Shown in pieces: positions 24,601 to 36,600 of a stretch of DNA of 64,000 nucleotides. The notes beneath the pieces were generated by a model that saw nothing but the letters and a program-made list of their open reading frames with translations, was not told the DNA's origin and ran no database searches. Source of the stretch: Brachionus manjavacas (lineage: Eukaryota > Rotifera > Eurotatoria > Ploima > Brachionidae); NCBI GenBank assembly GCA_019054805.1, contig JAHQIY010000014.1:1178001-1242000 (forward strand), given 5' to 3'. A program made the position numbers and the translations under genes. Every line of letters begins with the position of its first letter. Positions within the stretch are counted from its first letter, which is position 1.

Positions 24601-27600
24601 TCTTTTGATAACTTCTCAAATTGTTCATATTCAAGCTGTTCACTTTATTTATTTCAGCCTTGGTATTCTTGATCCAGTCCAGCTCGTCTGGATAGTTTTT
24701 ACTCAGAGGCTTCTGCTCGATTTTCTTGAGCTCGCCATCAATTTTGGACATAAAATCACTCAATAAATTGTATTCTTTCTTGAATTTTTTTGCCATCTTA
24801 AATCCTTTCTCCAGCTCATTTTTACTATTGGTGACTCTTGATCCCAAATCGTTGTATTTCTGCTTCAATGAGTCCAAATTGTGAGTCAATTCTTCCAAAT
24901 TGTCATCTTGTTTTTTGTCAACTATAGATCTACCCTGTTTCAGAACGGTCTCAATTTGAGGCTTTAGCTCAGACAGAGTCTTGTAAAATTTGATGCAATG
25001 CTCCAATTGAAGATGAATGGTGTCCGAGTCCTCACTGTTTATCTCAATCATGTACAGTGCTTGTTCGATTTCGTCCAGTTGTTTGGTGACTTTTTTCAAT
25101 TTTTGGTCAAAATCAGCTGGTTTCTGGAACTTTTTGAATTTACTATTCAAACCGTTCCAATTTGTTTTCAGAGCATGCAGACGCTGGCTTAGTCGAGAGT
25201 CATTGCTGGTCCTCAGCCTCTCATTTGACTCTTCCAATTCTTTTAGCAAGTATTCATTGCGCACAAATTCTTCCTGAACGCGTTGAAAATCGCCCGGAAC
25301 ATCGTCGGCATAAATGTCCTTGCTTATCCTGGCTGTCAAATATTTGTCCATGTACTCGATCCATTCCTGCACTTCCGAGTAATGTTTGTCCCATTTTTCC
25401 ACTTCATTCAATTGATACTCCAGACTTTTTATCTTTTTCTGGATTTCTTCATTTACCAAGTGATACTTGAATATGTATTCTTTGACATCGCTGTTGTTCA
25501 ATTGAATCAAAATATTTGACTCCACAAGCAAATTGGACAATTTTCCGATTCTTTCTTTAGAATCACTCGAATGATATTTGAACTGATTTTCCAGTGTCTA
25601 AAAATTTTTTAATAGAAAAAATATTTTTTTGCCAATTTTTATTTATCCTACACTTATCTGTTCACTTATTTCTTCGGCATCAGCGCCTTGCTCAAAAGTA
25701 TCAAGACGCTTTTGAACACTTTCGATCCAGTTGTTTTCTTGGTATATTAATTCTAGATAAGAAATAAAATTTTTTTAACTTTTTTTAATTTTTTTTGGTG
25801 AGTCAAAATTACGCCTTAATTCGCTGATGTAACTTTCTAGCTTGCTAAATTCTTTTATTTTGGAGTCAATTTTTTGATTCAGACAAGTCCAATTCGAGTT
25901 CAAGTTGGACATGTTGTTGGCAAGCTCCGTAATCGAAGCAATGCCTCCAGTGGCATTTTTTAGCATCTCATTTCCATTCTCAATAACATTTTTCACTTCA
26001 GCTGATTTTCTTTCTATTTCCGATTTAATTTGCTAAAAAAAAATAATTTACAATTCAAATTTATCTGCCAAAAATTAGCCAACTTTATATTTAATATTCC
26101 GCTGATCAAATTGTTCCTCAGTGATAATGACACCATCGTTTTCGAGTATTTCATTATTTTTTAATGAAATCCAATTTTCAATATCGTTTACTCGACTATC
26201 CACTTTGCTAGACTTGGTCAAAATATCCTTCAATTTCAAAAAATAAATAAAAATTTTAATCCTTGTCCTTGTTTGTCTTAATTTACTTCTAAATTAAATT
26301 TTTTATTGGCATAAGTGTTTTTAAGCTTGGAGAAATTTTCGTTCAAATCAAACAATTCTTGTTTGAGTTTGTTTTGAAAATTGCTGTCAATTGAGTGAGA
26401 GTATAGAAGATATTTTTTGGACAAGTCATTGAGATAGTTTATTTTTGCCGATAGCTGGTCAATTTCGTATTTAACCTGTTTGAGTACATTTAGTTGTTCA
26501 TTGAGAGTTTTCTCGAGGGCACTGTTTGATGTTGCATGATGTTCCACTTGAAGATTTGCATCTATTCGCTTGAGCTCGCTCAAAACTTTGCCAAATTCGT
26601 TTTGATATTTTTTCAGATCATCAATGGCATTTTGAATTTTATCAATTTTTTCTCTTATTACAGACTCGATTTTTTGTATTCTCATCTCGAAAAATTCGCT
26701 CTCATCTCTCAGTTGACTTGCTAAATCTTTGTTCGATTTAGCAAAGTTTTCCAAATTGGAACCGTAACTGTTGATCGAATACTTTTTCTCTTTTAACTCG
26801 CTTTGAAATTCCTTGAATAAATTAAAATTTAACAAGTAAAGAAAATGTTTTAATCTTAAACAGCATCTTGTTTGCATAAGTGATTCTTTTCTTTACCTGG
26901 CCATTCATTCCAGGTAGTTCATATTTATTTCAAGTATTTTTAAAAGGCTTGGTTTTTTGAATTAGAGTTTTATTGTTTAATTTTTTAAATTTTGAATAGA
27001 GCCTCATAACTATACAAAACAGAAAAATATTGACATAAATTTTTTCGGCCAAAATTCTCAAAAAGTTAATTTTGAACTAAAGCTGTTTGGGTTCCGATAA
27101 TAAGAAAAGCTTTCTTTTAAATTCTAAGACTTTGATCGGATTAAAAAATTTGAAATTCAAAAACCAAAGACTACAAAAGTGCATCATCATCATTATCAGC
27201 ATTTACTATTACATCAATAAAGATCTTACAATACAATTTTATTAAAAAAAAATAATAAGCATCTATTTAAAAAATTATTGAATCTAGATAAAATCAGAAT
27301 ATATTTTAGTTATCTTTTAAAAAAGATAATTTAATTTTTTTCATTTATCTTAAGTTTTTGTTTATTAAAATAAATTAAAATTAAAATCTTTTTTTTAATC
27401 TTTTAAATTATGAAAATTTTGGGTAATGCTGAAATGATGATTTCCGTTATCAATCTGTATATATAATTGCAAAATTTCCCCGCTGACTCTGATAAATTTT
27501 TGACTAGTCTGTTCTGAAAATTCAATTAACTGCCAAATCGATGAAAGATTATAGTTGAATCTTTTATCTTAATAAAAAATAGATCTAAAAACTCATCATT

Positions 27601-30600
27601 CTCTAGTATCAAAAAATTAGATCTTTTATAAAGAAAATTATATGCTCCAAAAAAAATATTTTTTTTAAATTGCCACTTAAAAAGTAAACTTTCTTGTCAA
27701 TCAATAATTTTATTAAAAGTCAAATATTTTATTTTAAAAAATTTGCACCATTTTGGATCAATTTAAGAACAACAAAAAATCAGAATAAATTTCAAATTAC
27801 TTATTTGTTTATCAATGATTCTTTAGAGTGTCAGATGAAAAATTCAATGATTTACTTTTCCAAGTTCAATTTCTGTAAAAGTGGAAAAAAGGTCCTCCTT
27901 TTTTTCTCTTTCTTTGTTATCTTTATTTTTTTGTATTTTCAAATTTTTATCAAAACCTTATATCTTTACTTCTCCTGACAAAGGTTCAATTGGCACAATT
28001 TACAGAGAGATTTTTTTTTAAATTTATGTCCTAAAATTCCCAATGCCCATTTAGGTAAATAAAATAAAAATAAAAATAAAACAAGTTTATTTTACTTGAA
28101 ATTGGCTTAACTTTTCCTCCAAAATGGGAATGGAATTAAGCTCCAGAGGCGCAAAATCAATTGATCTTTCCATTTTGCTGAGCCACTCGTTCAGTATTTG
28201 CTTTGATTCCCGGTACTGCTGTTCAATATGAGATTCAGTGGACTGGCGATTGTCTATAAATCAGTAAAAATGTTAGAAAAGAATGGGGAAAATGATGGCT
28301 GATTTTGGCCAAGTTTAAAAAACAGAACAAAAAGCTGGTGAAATTTTAGTGGGTTTAGTGTCAAGCAAGTTAAGGTGAGTGTGGTGCATCGAAAGCAGTG
28401 TTATTCGCAGGATTAATCGATGTGCTTTACCTTTGTGAGAAATAATGGGTATTTTGTTTTCAGTTCTGATTTGGTTAACTTTGCTGGATGATTTAAACAA
28501 ACCACTAGAGCCTTGATGCGACTCGGACTCATCCTGGCTCTCGTAAATCTCCACTATTGATTTTATTTGAAATTTAGACTTGGTCATAAAGCTCTCGCTG
28601 GTGGCCTTTTCAGTCAGAATAGAATAGCTATTCGTATCTATTGATTTGTGCCTGGCCTCGTGTGCCTCCTGTTCTGGCTTGCTCAAGTTTATCTTTATCT
28701 CATTCATCTTTTTGGACATGTCCGACTCGAGCTGGTCTATGCCAGATTGGTCAGTGCACGCTTTTTGCAGCGGGATGGTGTACACATTGGTGACCACATG
28801 CAGAACGTTTTCGTCGGAGCCCGAGTCCGACGAAAAGTTGTCATTGGTGGTGCCACCCGCACTTATCGTATAGCTATACTCACTTTTCTTACTGTTAATC
28901 ATATCTGAGCTCTGTTCTATTTTACTAATTTGTTCGTTGCGATTTTCTAAGAAGTTTAAATGATAAAAACTCTGTTATTTATTGTCTTAACTCCTACGGG
29001 TTTTTCAGAAATGGGAAACGTAGTGTTCAAGCTACTTAATTGCTGAAAGAAACAAAAATGGTTTATTTTTTTTGGTTTAGCTTGGAGCGAATGTCAGCTC
29101 CATAGACTAGATTGTTTGTGTATGATTAAATTGGAACATGTAAATGCCAAGTGAAGCAAAAAATTTACAAAAAATTTGTTGTCGAGCAGATAAAGCCAAG
29201 CTTTGTTCAAATAACACAGAGAAATATTTGGAACGGGCTCGTATTTCTGAAGCCAGCGAACACTTTTTATTTCTTTTTTTGTCAAACGATTTAAAAACAA
29301 GTTTATATTTATTCTTGGGATTGAGTAAAAAGTTTGCTTAAGCAAAAGCAGACTCAAACTATTCTTATTATTATTTTATTACTTGCTATAAAATAAAATT
29401 AAAAAATATTTTAACTATAATAAATTATCATAAGGTGAATTCTGTAGCAAAAAGCAATTATGTGCTTTTTTTTTATTTTGTATTTTATGAAAATGGTTTT
29501 TTGCCTAAAATTATGCTTAACCCAATAACAAAATCTTGATACTTATTCTAAAAAAAAATTTTGTATAATAATCTGCGATCCATCTCTAGAGCTTAAGCTC
29601 CTGCTTAAATATTCGCTTAACCTTTTAAACAAACACTTTTTTTTCGGATACTACAAAATGATAATTCCTCTTAATATTTACTTCTTTTATGACATGAAAT
29701 TTTTCATGATTATGTTTATAATCACTTTGTTCTTTTTGGATTAAAATTGGATCACTGTTTTAGAAGAAAAAACAAATAAACTCGATTTTGTGAACTGTTC
29801 ACAAACGTTCACAATCGCGAGGATGGTCTCGGACAAAAAATAAAATCACAAAATGTGGTTAATTTTGTCAATTCAAATAAAAATTAAAACTTAAAATATT
29901 CAAAGCTTTTGAAATTAAATTAATGACATTTTGATTTGATTTTTTCGGAATGGTTTGAAAATAAAGTAAACTTTTTCTATCGATAAACAAATATTTGCCA
30001 ATTTTGAATTAAAGCTTGCTTTTTTTTAAATTTGGCACTAACTTAAAAAAAAGATGTGATTTCAAAAGTTCCAAATTTAATTTATAGCGCTTTTAGGTCT
30101 AAAAGTCAATTAAAAAATTAGCAAATGACTTGGAATATTTTCATCATTAGCCTTAAAGAAAATAAGAAAATATTATTTTTATTTAAAAAAAATATTAGCA
30201 CTTTATTTCTTATTAATTTTTTAAAAAATTTTAATCATTCCTAATTTGTGGCCTAAAGGGAAACTTGAATACAACCTTGATTTTGTGAATTGTTAACAAA
30301 ATCGAGGTTTGCCAAAAAAAATTCTAAGTTTAATTCCTATCTGAAAATATTTTTGTTCATGCTACTTTTTTAACAGTTCACAGAGAGCCGAGATTTTTCT
30401 GGGAAAAAAAAATTACTGCAAAATTTATACCGAATTAATTTTTTAATTTCAATTAACAATTTGAGAATGCTTTTGGATTATTTCTGTCACTTACAATCGA
30501 GTCTTGTAGCCTAGAAACCAAAGCAAATTCTCTAATCCTATTGTCACTCAGACGTTCAATTAAAATATTGAAACCATTTAAAATCAAATTATTTCTAATT

Positions 30601-33600
30601 AGATTGAAAAATAAATTGTAATTCTAACCACATGAATAATTGATTATCTTTTGTTTTTCTCATTTTTCTAAGGTATACAAAAAAATTTCTATTTTTGTTG
30701 AGCTTTCTTCATAATAGTTTTAATCGAATGCTTGGTATCAATTAATTATTAAATTTCCAAAATTTAGGTCTCATTTATCAGCGCAAAATTTGCATTTTTT
30801 TTTAATTAAAAAAATAAGCTCAAAACACAAACTATTAATGATTTAAACAATGCTCCATTTTTTTGTCAAATATTTTTCTATGACATGCTCCAAGTCGAGG
30901 CGTTCATATATCACAGCTCAACTCGAAATAAAATGATTAATTTTTCAGCCCAAAATAATAGCTAGCTTTTAATCCGAGTTTTATTTTTTAATATTTTGCT
31001 TATGATAAAACTAATCCCGGGGCTATTTTACTTAAACAAAAGTTTCTTAATAAATTTAAAATAAAAGCGAATAGTCCATTAAAAAATAGTTCAGAGAATT
31101 ATTAAATTAGCCAAATCAGACTTTTGGGGGGTAAACAATAAATTTTTACTTATTAGCGCAAATGTATCCATCCATTTTGAATGAAATTTATCTATTTCAT
31201 TGACCAGATCTTTATTTTTGAGTTGGTTAGCCATCGATCTTAGCTCGTTCAGTCTAACCTCATAAGATTTCATTCCTTTTAGCTTTACCTTAAGCAAAAT
31301 AGTTCAATTTAAATCCAGATTAGGCCACTTGACTTTACTTTGTTGGTTTCCAGTTGCATTGAAAGCTTCTGAGTGTCATTCAGAGAAAGTTCCTCGGCAT
31401 TTTGAATGTATTTGTTGTAGCCGTCGTGAACGTCTCTCAGAGTGGACAGTTCTTCAATGGCCCTGCGCTCTAGATCGCGTCGGTCCGAGCTCGAGTTGAT
31501 TTCTTCAAGAATGCTCATGCTTTCATTCCATTTCATCTCTATAGTCTCCATCAGGTGACTTATATCAGTCGGATCGACACCATTTAGTTTCATAGTTGAG
31601 GTCATTCTACTTTCTAAAACTCTCATGCGTTGCAACGTTTCTTTTGATTGTGATAGCTCTGAGAAACACTTCTAGATATTTTAAAATTAAATAGAGAGAA
31701 ATTTGGATTTTTAAATTAGGACAATTTAAATAAATAGCAAATAAACTGGTTTTGAATTAAAAAAATTTGTTTACGCTATTAAATAATGAGTGTGAAGGAA
31801 GAATATTATTTTCTGAAATTCAACTCCCAATCCGGAATGAAAAGTGTAGAGATATTAATTAAGTTAAGTTGTAGGAAATTTAAGAATGTTACATAACATT
31901 TTTTCGTTACTCTTAATTAGAACCATATTGGGCTCAAGCTCTAGAGTTGCATTCAGTTCTACTGCAATTGAAATAACACTGTAAATTTTTGTAAATTTTA
32001 AGACATTCAATTTAATTTGATATAACTTTAACATAACTTCCACAATTAAAAAAAATATTACATCTTAATTAATCAAGTATGACCCTATGCTCCACAAGGA
32101 GTGAATAAGGAAAAAAATTATTTCAATGCAATTTTTTCTTTAATTTTTTTATTTAGATGAATTTAAATTTCCTGTTTTAGATAGATTGTCTCTTATTTAG
32201 ATAATTTTGATATTAATTTTAACATTGACATAAAATAAATAAAGACATTTGGAAATTGATTCTTTTTTTTTTAAATAAAATAAAAGAGAGTTGGATTTTT
32301 ACCATAATTTTTATGATTTTATTTTTAATGTTTTGATGAAAAAGCAAAAATGCCAAAAAAAGTATTTTACGGTAAAAAATTGATAGAATAAATTTGAAAT
32401 AAAATGTTTTGTTCTTCTTTGTCTTTACAAAAAAGGAAAATAATTACATAATTTTATTTTTACTGATCTGTGAAAAAAACTTGTTTCATTTTTTCATTAC
32501 ACAAAAATGACATCTTTGCTTTTATATGAATTTGAAAATTTTCAAAATGCATTAAATTTTTTCTTTTATTGTAGCTTAAAAAAATAAATCAAACACAAAT
32601 TTTATTTTTTATCTTGTTACTTTTGTACGCATTAATTAAAATAACTTTAATTTAAATTGAAAAAAAATTTATTTCTGTTTGTAATCTTTTTATATGCGTC
32701 AAAAGATGCCTTATAGAGAAAAAAACTTTATGAATATTCAGATTTATTTGGCTCCATTTCGTTAAAAATCACGAATCCTGAAATTTTTTTTAAAACTAAT
32801 TGAATAAATCAACATTGATTTAAGTGCATTTAACCTAAATAGAAAAATAAAATCACTCACTTTAAAGAGTTCGCTTTGATTGTCCAAATTGGACGAGTCT
32901 AAATTACAATTTTCGAACAAAACATTCATTTTATTTAGCAGGACATTAAATTCGTTGAGTTCATTTTCGATCAGGCTTTTAACTTTTTCCACTTCAGCAC
33001 TACTTTCATTCGGATCAAATTCAATTTTGATCTCATTCGAATTTTTTACTTCGGTCAATAAACTTTGCTTATTGTTCAATTCAAATTGCTGCTGTTCTGT
33101 TCCAACTTTGCTCAGATATTCCATTTGTTCTAGCAAAGTATTCCATTTAGCTTCCAAAATGTCCATTTTGTGGTTAATGGAAGCACTTAATTTTGGCGAA
33201 TTGTTAAGCTGGGTGCCTATCTGTTCTCCTATTTCATTCATGTCATTCAATTTCGAATGCATGGTCTGCATTTCAAGCTCAATTTCTTTCAGTATTTTAA
33301 TCAATTCCGAGCTGGTCAGGATCGGATCACTCTCAATATTGGCATATTCTTTTGGCAAAGTAATTTCCTTGTCAATTTTTAGCTTATTCTTGCTGATCAG
33401 AGATTTTGTTTTTACAATCAAAATATTCAACTCTGTTGTTTTGTTAGTTATCCATTCGTTCAGGTTTTCGAATTCGGAATCGATGGTTTTTAATTTGATT
33501 ATCAAGTCCTGGACTATGAACCATCGATTGCCCACAAACTTGCACACATTTGACCACCTGTCGCTCAAATTAGACAGCTTTGATTCCAAGTCATTGAAGG

Positions 33601-36600
33601 CCTGGTCGTCGGTGGTGTCGTCTACGACCACAATTATTTGCTTTAGACAGTCGACTGCTTCTTGTTCCTTGACCAAGTCGTCTTGAAGAGTGGACAGTTC
33701 TTCTTTTTGCTCCATTAGGCCCTCGAAAGAGTCAGCTAGTTGGTTTATGTTTTGAATTTTGCTTTCGGTGTTGGTCAGCCACAGATCCATCTGGTTCAAT
33801 TGTTCCATTTGAAGTTTCATTAGAATCTCGTGAAGCTTGGCTTGTCTCTCGACAGCCAACAATCTCAAATTTTCCCACATATCATTTAACAATTTCATTT
33901 GTTTGCGCACTTCCAGTTCGTCATCGCCAGTGACTAGTTTGTTACTGATGAGTCGATTTCCTTCCTGCAGGACAAGACCTACATTGTTCTGATGCTTGGT
34001 CAAATCAAGCATAAAATCCTTGAAAAAAAAATATTTTTTTTTATTATTTTTAAAATTTATAAACTTTTATTAAAAATAAATTAAATTTTTTTCTCACTTC
34101 ATGAGTTTGAAATTGCTGCTTGACTGTATTGACATCGTTGCCAACATGGCTTTGATTGTTGAGTAAACTCTCGGAATTAATAAGCCATTCGATGACTTTT
34201 TTGAGCTCGACCAAATAGGTGTCCAAAATTTCGGAAGACACCTCAGCTGAAGACGACGATGACATTTTTTTTGGCTTTTTCACAGCATCGACATCAACTT
34301 GGCCAATTTGGGCAGATATGTCTGGTAGGTTTTTGAGTGAATAGCTATGAGTGATTGTAGCCTTGTCTATTTTTGAGTCGACTACACTTAATTTCTACAA
34401 ATAAAGAAAAAATAAAATAAAATTAAATTCAGCTGCAATTAAAAACAAATTAATTTTGAGAAAATTTCATCGATGAACTTAAGATTTATGGCCAGCATAA
34501 ACAAAAAAGATTCTAGACTATTTTTATGGCTGAAGATAAGTTGGAATTTATGATAATGTTTAAAAAACAAACCGGTAGTGGCAAAACCAGAATTCAAACA
34601 AAGAAATAAAATATTCAACTGATCTAGAAAAATAGTCTAGAAATTTGATTAATATTTTCCTTTTTTTTCTTCTATTTTGCTTTTAAGGCATTCATTTGAA
34701 GCCTACTATTGAAAATAAACAATCATATCACTGTTTAAGATGTTAAAAAATAATTAAATCCGACTCATCTTCTAAATAATAATAATAAATTCGATTTTCC
34801 TTTAGAATAGATAAACATATTGATCTATTGAGAGTTTAAATTTCTCCAAGTTGGTGTAGGTCATGTTCTACTAATGTTAAAAGAAAAAATTATTAATTTT
34901 TTAATTAAATGTTTTTTAAATGAGTAAAATTCTGATTGTTTTGTCTACGGCCTAGAAATGCCAAGACACTTTAATTATAGGCGCGTGAATATTCATCGCC
35001 GAAATATTCCATCATTTTTATCTGCTTCAATCCATCAAAAACAATTGAAAAAGCTAAAACTAAACAAAAATGACAATTTTCTGATCAGCTTTGTTTTTTT
35101 TATTTTTGACATAAAATTGTCACTCGAAAATAAATAATTTTTTTTGTGATGATTTAAATATTTTGAATGAAATAAAAAATTTAAAACATATTCACAGGAT
35201 ACAAAGCATGACGAAATTTTTATAAAAAAAATTTGTCCAAAATTATTTTTTCTATTTTTAAACAAAAATTTAAATTAAAAAATTTTATCTCAGACTTATC
35301 ATTTAATAAAAATCCCACTTGAGTGTGTAATGAGTAATATGCAGGCTCTTCAATAAATTAAACTAAACGATAAGACAACTTATCAGTCAAAATTGCCAGG
35401 CGTAAAGGTACTTCAAACACAACTCCTTGAAATAATTAATTTAGAGAATTCTAACCAGCTTTTTTTAGATGAAAATTCAAACTAAAAATTCACGAAAATA
35501 CTTGTCTCGAACAAATTAGAAAATAATTTTTTCAAATTGACTCATTCAACTTGAATTATTTCGAAAATATTTTCCATTATTCCACTTAAAAAAGCTTTTA
35601 ACAATTTTCAAGAAACATTTGACGGTCCCCAGAATGTCAACTCTTAAATATGATCAATGACTGCGGGTCAGTTGCCGCTTATTCAAATGAGTATTATTTA
35701 ATAGGGAATTTTTGGCAACCAAATAGAAACAAAACAAAAACAAACCTGCAGCGTTAGTAAAATTTATGAAATTTTTTAAATTTTAAGATGAAAAAAATGA
35801 ACGAGTTGGAAAAGCATTAGTACACTTTTTGCTTTTCAATAAAAATATTGTTTCCTTATCATAATTTTTTTCTAATTTAAATATTTTTATTAGTTTACAA
35901 AACCATTTTATGTTTAGTAATCAACTGATATACAAAAAAAAGAGTATATGTGATGAGGAGCAACAAATCCTAGAGCATACACGAAAACTAATTTGATTAA
36001 ACTTGCATTTTCATTAAGAGAGAAAGAGAGAGAGAGATAGAGAAAGAGAAGCCTCCATTGGACTTAAATGAGCAAATTTTTTCTCTATATCATTCAAAAT
36101 TTGTAGATACTAGTATCTATTTGCATTTTGGCACACAAAGTAGATTACCAAATCACAAACATTCCGCAAAAATAGAAAAAAAAATGCAACCTTACCGTTT
36201 ATTTACCTGTGTGAAAAATTTTCATTTAACTAGCTTTGTTTTGTCAAAGTATTGTTAAGCATATTTCATTTTCGTAAATAGTTAATCGTGCATTAAATTT
36301 CCCATACCACTTTTAGGCAAATATTGCTAAAAAAATGAGTCACAACTAAATCCTTACTTGAGCTAATTTTTACTCATCAAAGTTGGACCAAAATTAAAAT
36401 TTTAAAAACAAAGTATCCAAGGAGGTATAGAAAAAATTAAAGAAAATATATACTAATTGATTTATATCAGTTTGAATCAATAAGTTTGCGGATTTGTTTA
36501 ATTAGCTATGACCCCGTATTAAGCCATAATACAATATTTAGATATCAGTCGGCCAAATTAGTCTTGATTAAATAAAGCCGAATATTAAAAATAGACAGTT

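Larger units (their letters stand above)
22006..34394 (-). other. DMD: Dystrophin exons 8-19: hinge and N-terminal rod
   Basis: Exons: 34098-34394, 32861-34018, 31339-31671, 31150-31288, 28431-28946, 28096-28253, 26287-26811, 26084-26227, 25813-26032, 25652-25752, 23756-25597, 22006-22170. Spectrin-repeat heptads fill most of it. Exon 9 aligns with the human segment after THEGYMMDLT (here [17 protein letters not shown]) and keeps an IVVVDDTT motif like human VVVVDESS. Exon 18 keeps [11 protein letters not shown] and [12 protein letters not shown], matching human rod repeats. Exon 12 is a low-complexity Ser/Asp/Glu hinge (about 170 aa) rather than a spectrin repeat. A basic [12 protein letters not shown] stretch in exon 18 suggests another flexible hinge. 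Confidence 0.88.

Noticed and set aside
28998-29042. A possible 15-codon cassette exon ([15 protein letters not shown]) with acceptor and donor in dystrophin intron 11.
   Set aside because: It starts and ends in phase 0, while exons 11 and 12 join in phase 1. Every way of including it creates a stop or breaks the frame.
29578-29610. GAGCTTAAGCTCCT, resembling the LINE tail at 4637.
   Set aside because: Only about 14 nt match and the flanking tail blocks are absent; a 12-nt palindrome can recur by chance.
32880-33686. A 268-codon plus-strand open frame opposite dystrophin exon 9.
   Set aside because: It is the antisense shadow of a long spectrin-repeat exon; the Ser/Phe/Leu-rich composition follows from reversed Glu/Lys/Leu codons and no family is recognised.
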